In this document: piece by piece, positions 23,797 to 34,856 of the stretch
Layout of the letters: each line of letters starts with the position of its first letter
Position numbering within the stretch: the first letter of the stretch is position 1
DNA from: Paraphysomonas bandaiensis
Lineage: Eukaryota > Chrysophyceae
Direction: 5' to 3'
DNA: 64,000 nt
NCBI GenBank assembly: GCA_965644295.1
Contig: CBFFRP010000028.1
Span: 62,001 to 126,000 of the forward strand
Notes under the pieces: generated by a model
Database searches by the model: none
Told to the model about the DNA's origin: nothing
Seen by the model: only the letters and a program-made list of their open reading frames with translations
Position numbers and translations under genes: made by a program

Positions 23797-24299
23797 TTCA
23801 GAGCAAGAATTAATTGAAAGCTATCTCATTCGGCTGGATTGAATTGTCATCTTGTTGTTATCGCCTGATTACTGCATAAATATTTGATTTTGTTTTAGCT
23901 ACAACGACTCTCCCTGTGCATGTGCCTCATCAGTGTTGGGTTGTAGATTCCTCTTTGAGATATAGTACAGCACAGTATACGGTATACCTGCCTGCATATC
24001 GAAGCTACATAAACTGCCATTTTTTTCTGGCGAAAAAAAAATACTCCTCCAGAATAGGCAGCCGTATTTTGTACTACGACACCACGACTCATGTACTTCG
24101 CTGTGTATATATACGGTATACCATATACGTATACTGTATGTTACGTACAGAGTATATGGTAAATAGTGTTCGAAGGGTACACCGTACAGCTGCAGCAGCC
24201 AACAAGCAAAGAGTATTCAATCATCTGAAGCAGACCACAGTGGCAAATATATTCACACATACACCCACCGTGCAGAGTTTTGCCCCCGAAAATTAAGAC
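23797..24299. promoter_or_regulatory. Divergent promoter region with GGTATACC palindromes
   Basis: About 500 bases separating the WW-protein gene (-) and the U5-40K gene (+). It contains GTATACGGTATACC at 23975-23988 and GGTATACC again at 24115-24122, followed by ATATACGTATAC. The 8-base palindrome also occurs upstream of other genes in the window (about 30953, 34504-34609, 61247-61266). A role in transcription start is inferred from position only. Confidence 0.5.
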
Positions 24300-25698
24300 A
24301 TGCAAAAGCGAGAGCCTCCGACCGATGTGGAGAATGAAATTTCGAAGAAGGCCAAGTACGAAGTAGCAGTTGTTCCGCCCTCTCAGTCTCAAGTTACGGT
24401 CACGGTAGAGTGCTAATGTGACTGTTTCCACCCTATCAATGCATTAATTTATTTTCAGGATGAGAAGAGGACATCAAATCTGGCAGCTCCTACCATGCTC
24501 CTGACTGGTCATGAGGGAGCGGTCTACTCCATCTGTTTCGACTCGTCAGGTCAGCACCTGGCATCGGGGTCTATGGACAATAACATATGTACGTATGTGG
24601 AACCGGTGTTTTTGATAATAACCCACCTTCTTAGTTCTATGGAATACCTATGGGGAATGTGAAAACTACAATGTGTTGAGCGGCCACAAGAATGCTGTTT
24701 TGGAAGTGCAGTGGGGAACCAACAACACCATATGCTCCTGTTCTGCAGACAAATCTGTTGGTCTTTGGGATAGCAACAAAGGCTCCAGACTTCGCAAACT
24801 GTCCAGTCATTCCGGTATCGTCAATAGCTGCAGCATGGCGAGAGACGCCCCCGAAGTGTTTGCCAGCGGATCTGATGACTGCTCTGTGGTGATTTGGGAC
24901 GCCCGCGATCGTAACCCTGTGATGACCATTCCCCATCAGTATCAGGTATATGTGTGTGATCGTTTCCTTTCTTGTTCTTATGCATAGATTCTGAATGTCT
25001 CTACTGAAATGCAGGTTACAAGTGTGTGTATGGTGGCGGACGGAGGCAGTGTTTATTCAGGAGGCATAGACAATGTTATTCGGTGGGTTTATTTTTAACA
25101 TTACTGTTCCGTTCGCGCTTTAATTTTTATTTATTACAGGCGGTGGGACCTGCGGAAGGTTGAATCGTTCGAGCCAGAACTTGTTCTGGAAGGACACACG
25201 AACAGCATTACAGGCTTGTGTCTTAGTTTCGACGAGAGTTATCTACTGTCCAACGGCATGGATTCCGGTCTTTTTGCATGGGATGTCAGGCCATTCGTCC
25301 CTGATGGAGAGAGTAGACTGCGACGGAAGTTCACTGGAGCCCGACATGGTGCTGAACAGGTCCTTTTACGCTGCTCATGGTCCCCAACTGATTCGGGAGG
25401 AATGTCGGAAAAGGTGGCATGCGGATCCGCAGACAGGTAACACATATCTTGCGTACCGCTCTGCACTACATAATCACGGTTTACTATGCTCATAGGATCG
25501 TTCATATATGGGACGCAGAGTCGACTGAGCAGCTGTACTACCTTCCTGGGCACAAAGGCTCTGTAAATCAGGTGAGTATTGATCCGAATCTGGAATCGAC
25601 CTTGCTCTCATATCTTCCAGGTTATATTTCATCCCCATGAGCCAATAGTTGGGTCTTGCGGGAGTGATAAGCAGATATTTTTGGGTGAACTCTCGTAG
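24300..25698 (+). CDS. SNRNP40: U5 snRNP 40-kDa WD40 protein
   Basis: A WD40 beta-propeller component of the U5 snRNP and spliceosome in the nucleus. Exons: 24300-24404, 24459-24588, 24635-24945, 25015-25082, 25140-25436, 25496-25571 and 25621-25698. The introns are 46-69 nt. The product is about 354 residues, close to the ~357 of the human protein. WD repeats begin with LLTGHEGAVYSICFDSSG. The family-specific C-terminal part is clear: LLRCSWSP, GSADR..HIWD, LPGHKGSVN and FHPHEPI. It ends in a short GELS tail. The N-terminal ~50 residues are Lys-rich and variable, as in other eukaryotes. Its divergent neighbour is a WW-domain protein. Confidence 0.93.
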
Positions 25699-26330
25699 TG
25701 CAGTTTGTGAGTTGTAAGTTTTCCGTATATGTTGTTTACGCTTGGATAAATAACTGTAGTTGAGTTTCTGATGAGATGCACTCTATTGGATTATCACCAT
25801 ATTTCAGGGCCATATTTTCTCAGAATATAATTGCAAATACTGTGTAGTTGTTTATAGTGAGACTGTCTGGTAATGGTTTCTAGAGAAGATCCTGCAATGA
25901 CATAATTGTAGTATGTGTGATATAATTGCATGGTATATATTATATAGGTAGTAGGGAAATATTATTCAACCTAGTCAAATTGGTTGAATGTTGAATTACC
26001 TAGTCACGCTATTTTTGGTGGAATAACCTAGTCAAAGTAATAAATGACTCGACCTAGTCAACTTTGGACTTTGGTATTCAACCTAGTCGTTCTTCTTATA
26101 TCCATTGATTACACACTGTGACTGTCTAAGACCACACCACACAATATATTAGTGGCTTACAGAGCATCAAAACAAACATTCAAACAAAACAATAAGCTCA
26201 TATATACATATCTACTTAACACAGGTGTACATGTATGTCTATCTAGCCTATCTATAGCTTGTAAGTATATTTTAGTCCAACAAGAAAAAAAGGAGGTAGT
26301 TATTGTAAACTAAAAATATGAATTATTAAA

Positions 26331-26403
26331 TGACTAGGTTTTTCAACCTCTTGACTAGGTTTTTACACCAATTTTGGTGTGACTAGGTCCAATAATAGAT
26401 CCC
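26331..26403 (-). repeat. Third, internal copy of the CCTAGTCA terminal repeat
   Basis: TGACTAGG occurs at 26331, 26352 and 26380, followed by AATAATAGATCCC. This is an inverted, diverged copy of the left end at 25954. Together 25954-26403 could itself be a 450-bp MITE, with the 28170-28299 end belonging to a second insertion. The left end matches the far right end better than it matches this one. Confidence 0.6.
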
Positions 26404-27209
26404 TAGGTATTAGGTATATTGTATGCTAAAATGAGATATCATATCACTCTAAAGCACAATCGAAAAGTCACCCCAAGCATGAACTTTCACCGCGACACGA
26501 TTTTTTGGTCAGTAACAGTAAAGACAATACAGTATCAAACTACAAATCTATGTGTACGAAAATGGGTAGTCTACTATTGTCTATTTAGCTATTGAGCCAT
26601 TATGGATTTGGTACAAGGAGAGATGACGTAGATAGAAATAAGAGATAAAAAGTAGCTAGTTATCGTAGTTATGTATAAGAAGAAAAAGGTAGAGTAGATA
26701 TGGATTTCTAGATAATATATTAGACTTTTGGTAAGTCTCAAGTAGTGATATTATGAAGTAGTAGTTGTGCTTCTCCCTCTAGCCTAATATACCTGTGCAC
26801 ATGGCTGAAGATGATAGAGTCATCAGCTTGACTCATGGTGAACAGAACTCATGGTGAACATACAACCAGAGTCCTGTTACATTACTATTACCTATATAAT
26901 AGTATTATAGTCACAAAATTATTGTATTTATTCAATTTCTTTTTACAAATTTTCTATTATAGTAGAACAAAACAAAAATTCACCAAATTAAAAGCTTAAT
27001 ATATTATATTGCACACAGAATCCTGCACTTAACAACAACATATAATCTTATATAAATTCGAGTCGTATTCTTTCTCCAATAATTCACATCACTTCAAAAC
27101 ATTAGTTATACACTATAATTCATACTTTGAAGAAAACATGACATACCGTGTCTGTTTCAATATTATATACTCATCAGCCTGGTAATTCGGAGCTAGCAGA
27201 GTATATATA

Positions 27210-27590
27210 TATAATGTTTGATTATTTAGCAATAGGCATGTAAGTGTTAAAACTAAACAGAAATCTATAAAGTACTTTTGATACTAATATCCTTCAGTAT
27301 GACGCTACGGAGGCTGCTTGTGCGTCGCCGCAAGCACCCAGGTGCGACCACCTCTGCGTTCTGTCCTTAAGGTCAACTAGCCCCGGATGCTTGCCTTAAG
27401 CATTGCCCTTGAGGTGGGCCCAGTACCGGATGCCTGTTTATTCGTCAAGGCCCAAAGACGTTTACACAAGTGACGCTTATTAGTGCCCCTTGTACCACAC
27501 AAGCATTCGGCTATAAAGAAATATCTCCGGTACTTATTCCCCAGAACACCACAAAAAACTACAAGTCCGACTTTGTTGATGGGAGTTTTG
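27210..27590 (+). repeat. R1 dispersed repeat, copy A (longest)
   Basis: Contains the TGTTTGATTATTTAGCAATAGGCAT end, the GTCGCCGCAAGCACC core at about 27325-27340, and a GC-richer downstream part. That part includes GGATGCCTGTTTATTCGTC, CAAAGACGTTTACACAAGTG and CCTTGTACCACACAAGCATT. The downstream part reappears in reverse complement at 51100-51440. It lies inside the inverted-repeat element, so it may be captured cargo or a nested insertion. No tRNA-like A/B boxes that I can defend. Confidence 0.65.
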
Positions 27591-28720
27591 CTATGTGAGA
27601 GTAATTAGAAGCTGTAGTTCTAAGTTATTTAAATTATGACCGTTACTTGAAGAATACAGCTGTGATGAATACTAGTACATAAACAATTGAGATATTGAGA
27701 TGATGGTAATTATTAGTAGTTGGCTGTGTCTATATAAGATCGTATGAAAATGATTGGTAGTTGAGATGATAATGAATGATAGGGGAGATTGATTATAATT
27801 TATAATTCAAGCATTGTGTACATTACGTGTATTTGGTGTGTGAGAGGTTGTAGCGTGTTGTTGTCACACTTGTGCATGATAATTCATAGTTATATTATTA
27901 AATTAAGTGATGCTGATAGACCCCCCCAGAGTACAAGGTTTCATCAATGTTTCTGAAGGCGACTGAAGGACATCTATGGAGATTGTGTTGAGAAAGAATG
28001 GTGTACAAAAGCCTATTAGAGCATTGGAGAGCGATGGAGTCCTGCCATGCTGTTATATCTTACTATATTACTGCTCTTTAGCTTTGTGTTCGCTTGATCT
28101 ATGTTGTATTGATTTTAATTCACCTTCTATGACCTCATGCTTCTGTAATTCGTAGCTATATGCGAGTACAATTCATGACTAGGTTTAATACTATAATTGG
28201 CTAGGTTGAGTCATTTATTGCTTTGACTAGGTTATTACACCAATTTTGGAGTGACTAGGAAAGTCCACCAAATTGACTAGGTTGAATAATATATCCCCCA
28301 TTCAAAACGTAAAACATGTCTTGATATTCGAACATGTGGTTTACAGTTAAAATACCAGACTTTATTTGTATAAACAACACACAGTATGCTTTCAAACGAG
28401 AGTATAGGGTGAGCACGAGCTTTTCTGTGCGTTTTGTGTTCACTAAAATATAACACAAGGCAACATAAATTAAAATTGTACAAAAATATCATGAAATGGG
28501 TGTATACCACACAAGTCGCAACATTTTAAAAGAAACGGGGCACGTATTTCAACACAATTGAGTTGCGAAGTGCCTCATTATTAGAATTTATGTATACGTT
28601 AAACGCTTACAGCCCAGAAGAAAGAGTCCCATATCGAACACACAAATTAAATATAATAAGAACAGCTTCATGCTGAATAAGAAAGCATTATGCGCCGACT
28701 AATTAGCAATGCCATGGGGA

Positions 28721-30723
28721 TTAGAACTTTCCCAAAACCTTCAGAACGCCAAACACCACGGCTGACACCAGAATTAGCACAACAGGAAGGAACAGCTTCG
28801 GTCCCCCAAGGAAATGGATTATGACGGACATTTCGCCAATGGAATCGGCTTTATACGCCGCCCGCCACATGCCACCGTGCACAGAATTAAACTTGAACAG
28901 CTCGAGAGTATTTTTGATACCCACCTTCTTACGGTTAGCGGGATTACCCTGTAAATTTCAAAGGATTAAGTTAATTACACTCTGAATAAAATGCTATATG
29001 TGAAACTAAATGGCGATAATGTAGCGATTGTAATGAAGTGCACACTGCATGTCGCTAATACAGATAAACTTACAGGCGACTCCTTTTGGGTAACGTCCCC
29101 TACTAAAACAGCAGCCATGAGTGCATTGGTCGTGTCCTGCTGGAAAATTTCATAGGGCTTGAAGTATGGCATTCCACCGTAAGCCCAGCCGAAAGTTCGG
29201 TTCGAAACAACCGATAAAGTTGCCGTCGACGGTGCAATGTTAGAGGAGACCACCCCTCCAGCCTCGTATATGATCATTGCGCGCCAGTGCTGGAGACGCT
29301 TTGCAATAGCGTAATTAGGCCCCTGAGCAACACTCATACCGTCCACCAACTTAATGGTGGAGTTATCATCAGTAGGAATAGGCTTCAGAGCGTTTTTCTG
29401 GAGCAATTTTCCCATTGATAGTACTTGTACGAGCCCTTCCAGAAGTCGTCCAGGGTGAAAGCCATAATTTTCAGTGGCAGCTTTGTGCGCAGCGTCTGTA
29501 GTGACATGGATATCAGTAGGAGTGCACAGAAATGCCACAGAAGTGTCTTTGCGGCTCTCAAACAGGTGCTTAATGATTCCATCCGCAGCGAGAGACAGCT
29601 TCACATGCATGTCACCATCCAAATACGTATAGTTGCCCACAGTCAGAGCCTGCCCAGGAAGGACAGTTTTCAGCCAGTTCAAGATCTGGGCAGGTTGTTC
29701 CATGAGGTTGCATCCCGCAGCTTTGATGAGGTCATCATCGGTTTTGCATTCCGAGGCTGGCTTGGAGAGCGGAAAGAGAATGCAACCCGGTGAAGAACGG
29801 GCGGCGTCAAGCAACCGCTTCCACATTGATGCAGGGCGGTCTCCCCATGCCCCAGGGATGTCGATGCACACCACCGTGGCGCCGTGTTCAAGGAGCTTCT
29901 TGAATGGACCCATTGCGGATCCCGCACCAATGAGGACAAACACTTTGCCCGAGAGGTCGAGGTTGCCGTTAGCAATAGAACTGACGGTCATAGCGGCATC
30001 AGGTTCCATAGTACCATACCTACAGAGGGAGTATTCCCATTATTATGGCAACACATAAATGAAATAAAGATACGAGTCGTATAGAACGATTACTCGATGA
30101 CAATACGATCATCCACAGAAATATACCTGGCCCACTTTTGTAGCTGACTCTTAAGACTAGCCCCACTCAGCTCGTCACCCTTGTATGGAACCACCAACGG
30201 CTTACCACCCTTGTTCTTATCCAGTCCATTCACAGTGCCGGTTTCGAAGGACCCCCTGGACTGAGCATCCGCCATATACTCCGAGAACTTCTGCACTTTC
30301 TCGGTGGTAGGGTCCACAAATTCAAAATTATTGTGCATAAAGTCTGCTCCAGCTCTCGCGACATTCAATGCAGCCTCCGGACTTAATTGAATACGCGCAA
30401 TGAGAACTATATACTTGTCAAGATAGGTTGTGGTACCTGCTGGCAGAGAGCTTGACCATATTCATCATGTGCTTGTGGTATTTAAATCTCCAGTTCTTCT
30501 CCTTTTCGCAGAGCTTTGCATATTCCTCGCCCTTCTGAGACTTCGCACCCCGCATAGCAGCGGCGAGGATGCTTTTACCCGCCGTTGTGGTGCTGCGCCC
30601 CCCTGATAGCAGCAAATTAAACATACACTACAACTCAATTATATCGCCACTCGCACCTTTCCCATCTTGAGGAAAGCAGATTCCTCTCTCTGGTTTCTTT
30701 TCGGCTGCTCCTTTCTGTGGCAT
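28721..30723 (-). CDS. Unrecognised Rossmann-like, C-terminally tail-anchored protein
   Basis: Five exons: 30723-30657, 30602-30437, 30381-30127, 30019-29074 and 28948-28721. Introns are 54, 55, 107 and 125 nt, the last two long for this window. The protein is about 550 residues. After a basic N-terminus comes GKVFVLIGAGSAMG with a following hydrophobic strand ending in VCID. This is the nucleotide-binding pattern of SDR-like Rossmann folds. I do not see a Tyr-x3-Lys catalytic pair in the expected place. The last ~25 residues (KLFLPVVLILVSAVVFGVLK) form one membrane helix, so the protein is probably anchored with its bulk in the cytosol. I do not recognise the family and assign no reaction. 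Exon phases agree throughout, which supports a real gene. Confidence 0.75.
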
Positions 30724-32344
30724 AGTTTGCTTTTACTTTAAAAAGGTATGTGTCGAAGCTGAATTGTCCGAGACCAGCCACAACACACAGCACAACACGG
30801 TATCATATACGCAACACGCTTCCACATACATCACGACACACAGAGCATACCACACAGCTGAATCTCGACATCACCATCAGCTCTATCATCCTTCAACCTC
30901 AAATGCAGCACCAGCACCAGCAGCAGAGAAGATTGTTGCAGTATTGTATATCGGTATACCGGTATACAACAGCAGCAGAATACATAAAAATACCACAAGG
31001 AGAATCTGAAAGAACAAACCTGGTTTTTTCCCCAATGGATCGACGTACTCGCTCTCCTGTACATGCTGCTGTGCATGTACACAGAGTACTGCTGCTTAAT
31101 GTGGGAATTCCTCCGATTGTCTATTCCCAACAACAGGATAGCGCATCTGAGCCATCTGCTCAACTCCTATCACTTCGTCATCCTATACTTCAGTAGAACA
31201 CAGTACGAAAAGAAGTTGAAGTATATGTATATCCGAAAAAGGAAGAAAAAGGCCTATCCTGGCATGAACTGGACTAAGGTTCTTTACGCTTGATGTTGCT
31301 TATGGTTTCAATGCATCGCATATACATATGCATACTTTCGCCACTTACTACTGTAGATATATCATATTTCTATCAAGAGACCTCTGAGCAAAGTAAAGAT
31401 ATGTACAACTACTCGACAGAATTCCAACATCACAATTTCACTATATCTCTCTTAACGTAATTCAGTCAGGAGTATTGTGCTAAGACAAGCATAATGTAAC
31501 ACAGTGTTGTGCAAACAAAGTATGCGTTCTGCTACACGTATTATGATGCCTTTTCTGTATGCTAATGGACACTTGTACCAGATATATGCACATTTTTTAT
31601 TAATTTTGATAAACATGATAATGGTGACGATGTCAGCTCCGAGAATGTGAATATGAGGAAAATAGTGACATAGTGATTAGCTAAGTAGTGACTAGTCTTT
31701 GTTTGGCAGCGTAGTGGGTTTGGTTATTTTATGACCCTTATCCCTTATCATATTATCATCAAACACTCCAAGTTGAATTCCAACTTTCGTCTGATGTGAA
31801 AGATAATTATGATGTCAGTGCAAACGATCTATCTTCATATCCAGGACTTCGAAAGAATACCTCAAGAATACTACTTGAGAGTTCAAATGCCACATATGAT
31901 GCTGTATAGGTGATTAGGAGCAGTGGCACCCAGTCATTGCAGGGCGTGGTCACGTTGTGTTTATCAGGAATCAGTATTGTGTGCGCCATATTCGACACAC
32001 AGCATTCAAATTAGGTACACTAGTAGAGGTTAAGCGTGTAGTATATAAATATGATTAATGATAAATGCTAATAATGGCAATATGAAGCCCCGTGCGACTA
32101 CAACTTATCACATTCACTAAAGGGACACTACCTAATACCAGCCATATACTATTACAATATATTGGTCTCATCCCTGTGATAGCATGCTGTTTGACTTTTT
32201 TCTACCTATGGAGCTATCCACTAACAACGTCGAACTTCATTTTTCTCTTAGAGTTTTTCTCTTTCTCTACAAGGACTGTAGTAGATAGAGCCCTGTGCAT
32301 ATTTAGTTTATAACAACATTATGCTCAGCAAATACCAAATAATA
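30724..32344. other. Intergenic region with CAG-rich stretch and GGTATACC repeat
   Basis: 1.6 kb upstream of the 28721-30723 gene and downstream (3') of the OTU gene. It contains CACCAGCACCAGCAGCAG-like triplets near 30910, a direct double GGTATACCGGTATAC at 30953-30967, and otherwise AT-rich sequence. Small open frames at 30750-31196 and 31807-31998 look compositional. I see no gene. Confidence 0.5.
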
Positions 32345-34332
32345 TTACTTGAACGGCGGTTTAATTCCAGAATAACTTGTGTTTTTAGAGGTATCCCTAT
32401 AACTATCATATTGCCGAACGCCTCTTCCTAACGAAGAAGCAAGGGTAGGATATTGTTCAGACGAATAGTCAGGTCGTCTAACGCCCACTCGACCTGTGCT
32501 CTTCGCACGAGCATTGGGGCTGCCACGTAGCCTCGAATAGGAGTCGGTGGTAGATCTGCTAGAACCACTACAACAGAGCAATACTTCAGAGAAATACACA
32601 ATACTAATTTAATTTTACCTGGACGCTGTCAAATTATCGGATAAATGCCCACCACGATATGTGCTACTCATTAAGTAAGGTCTGCTAATTCTTTTTGTTT
32701 CGTATTTATCGGAAATACGTTCCGATGGACGAATATCTCCCAGGCTAGCAGCTATCGCCCTCTTCAAATCTTCAGCTTCCGTTCTGCATAAGAATTCACC
32801 TTGTACAAAGCTTTTAAATTCATTCTCCCTCTGATGTGCTCGCCTACGCTCGTCGCGTTGCATTTCCCTCACTCTTTCCTTCTCCTTTTGGCGGATCTGC
32901 TCCTCTTTCTGACGTTCCATTACCCTCCTCATATCAATATCTTCCTGTAGCTTTCGCAACAGCCTTCGTTCAGCCCTGTTCGCAGCGTAGACATATTAGT
33001 ACACTCCATAAACATAAGCGTATTACGCACGTCTCTGCCTGCAGGAACCGAGCTTCTGATTCCTCCAATTCGCGCTCATGTCCACGCAGTTCTTCCTGAA
33101 CAATACGACCGTATTACACTTTTAAGTAGTACCTCCAACGACAACCTGCACCACAGATATTCTTCGACGTAACTCCTCAACTTGTTCTTTTTTGTCGTTA
33201 AGAGCCTCCTGAATGATTCGGGACCGCGCAGCATGTACAGTAGAGGTAACAACTTCCATCCGTGCATCATCGTCCCACGCATTCACTTTACCAATAGATG
33301 CAGCAACACAAATTCGATCAGAGAAGAGCCCACCCTCGTGCCCCGTACACGAAACGTATGATTTGTAAGATATATGTAAGTATCGCCCCAGTAATTGCTG
33401 GTCATCTCTAGACTCGGCACCCAGGCAGGAGTACTGGAGCGGGAGAGGCGACAAACTGCGGGACACCAATGGGTAGTAGCTTCCTTCCCCACACACTACT
33501 GCCGAAAAGTGGCCCACATGACTCGCATGTATAACTGTCTGTTCCATCTCAGCCTCAGGATCAGGAGGAATACTAAGACTGGTATACAGGACGGCTAAAG
33601 GAACTCGACAGCAGTCATGAGGATTGTGTAACACAGGCAGGTATATCCCACCCAAAGACTGGCCTACAGTCACAGGATGTTACAAGCAAAATATATGCAA
33701 TATATAAAACACCTACCAGATACACCGGCAGCACTTTCTGTGGTGTAGCATATGATTGGCCGCCGCAGAATATGTGATAAGCCAGCAATGTGGATACCCT
33801 CCAGGTAACTGCAAAACAACTTAAGCACACTGTGAGAGCGCGTATAATATACACCCTACCATCCAACATTGCAGGCCGTGTCCACAGCATTCATGAACTC
33901 ACTTTGTAAAATATTCATATCCCTAGCATCAGGGTAGCCCATGGATGCATCACGTCGTCGTTCTTCAGCGCACCACAGCCCCAACAACTGTGCTAACAGG
34001 CGCTCAGAGGAAAATGCCATCGTCAGCAGACCTCTCAAAAATCGATTACTATCATCTTTTCCCCACATTGCAATTGATGCAGCGTGAAGTAAACAGTCCC
34101 CATCTCCTGAGGTGTTGAGTACAAAAAGTGAACAGCTTCCAGGATCAGTTGGGGGCAATGCCGATACCAATTGATCCTGATTATAACGATCCAGAGGAAA
34201 GTGATGAGTATGAGAAAGTAGATCACGAGGTATCTGGAACGAACTATGTGTTATTTTCCCATCTATATATCCCTCTGATTCTTTGAAATGATAATCCACA
34301 AGAGCAGACAGAAGGTCCTTATTGAGAGACAT
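32345..34332 (-). CDS. OTU-family deubiquitinase with C-terminal UIM-like motif
   Basis: OTU proteases are cysteine peptidases that remove ubiquitin. Six exons: 34332-33860, 33808-33717, 33663-33146, 33095-33031, 32975-32619 and 32567-32345. Introns are 50-55 nt, all in phase. The catalytic loop is GDGDCLLHA about 80-90 residues in, giving Asp and Cys. The middle of the fold appears as YLEGIHIAGLSHILRRPI and GGIYLPVL. The general-base His lies in the GHFSAVV segment encoded near 33510. After the fold there is a long Arg/Glu coiled coil and then EAEDLKRAIAASLGDI, which fits the ubiquitin-interacting motif. The tail is Ser/Arg-rich. The layout (OTU, coiled coil, UIM) suggests a chain-binding deubiquitinase. 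The substrate is unknown. Confidence 0.85.
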
Positions 34333-34676
34333 GGCGCTTATTTATTACTTTAATATCGTACCAAGCCCAAACTGTTGACGTGATAAAATTGGGAAGAAAT
34401 GAGTGTGAAGTCTCTCAAGTATAGTGAATGTCCCTCTCAATATGTACAACAAGGCCTCACGAAGATATCCTTCCTCTGCTGTGTTTCATACAGAGGAATA
34501 CCCGGTATACTGTATACTGTACAATGCATACATTACGAATTCCAGCTCTCGTTCTGGTAGGAATTCCTACATACATAGCCTCGGCTCCAAAACAGTAGCA
34601 GGGTATACCAGGAATACAGTGCACAGAGACACACAGAGCGGATTCTTCCTTGACGTAAATTTGATCATGCCGTGGA

Positions 34677-34708
<32 letters not shown>

Positions 34709-34856
34709 CTGTCTGTTAGAGCTAAGCAGTGTACCATATAGAGAGAGGGGTACCACTCTACATCATAGCAACCCTCTATATTCAACTCAACCATGCTATT
34801 AGAATGAGGGTCTACTGATACTGGTGTACCTGTACTCTGACAGCGTATAGCTGAGT
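34333..34856. promoter_or_regulatory. Divergent promoter region, OTU / potassium channel
   Basis: Carries GGTATACTGTATAC at 34504-34517 and GGTATACC at 34602-34609, the same motif found between other divergent pairs. A GGCA/CAGG microsatellite lies at 34678-34709. Regulatory function is inferred from position. Confidence 0.45.
34678..34709. repeat. (CAGG)n microsatellite
   Basis: Eight uninterrupted tetranucleotide units, about 150 bases upstream of the potassium channel start codon. Likely length-variable between strains. Confidence 0.95.

Larger units (their letters stand above)
25954..28299. mobile_element. Non-coding element with ~130-bp terminal inverted repeats
   Basis: The left end (25954-26090) and the reverse complement of the right end (28170-28299) share GGGAWATATTATTCAACCTAG, then TAACCTAGTCAAAG and AATAAATGACTC, in the same order and spacing. 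Inside each end, CCTAGTCA recurs every 26-29 bases. On the left it is at 25970, 25999, 26027, 26053 and a variant at 26082. On the right, as TGACTAGG, it is at 28176, 28224, 28252 and 28274, with a degenerate copy near 28198. The internal 2 kb has no transposase-like frame. This is consistent with a non-autonomous DNA transposon whose ends carry clustered transposase-binding sites. No clear target-site duplication was seen. Confidence 0.7.
25699..28720. other. 3-kb gene-free region dominated by repeats
   Basis: No coding region is supported between the U5-40K gene and the 3' end of the 28721 gene. The stretch holds an inverted-repeat-bounded element (25954-28299), an internal third cluster of the same motif (26331-26403), and an R1 repeat (about 27210-27590). 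The remainder is AT-rich, around 65-70 percent by eye. Confidence 0.7.

Noticed and set aside
25970-26090. CRISPR array, because CCTAGTCA recurs at ~28-base spacing
   Set aside because: The repeats are only 8 bases, spacers are AT-rich and similar to each other, the arrays are inverted at the two ends of an element, and the genome is eukaryotic.
30750-31196. Protein-coding gene in CA/CAG-rich frames
   Set aside because: Overlapping frames on both strands are open only because of simple-sequence composition. No splice or motif support.
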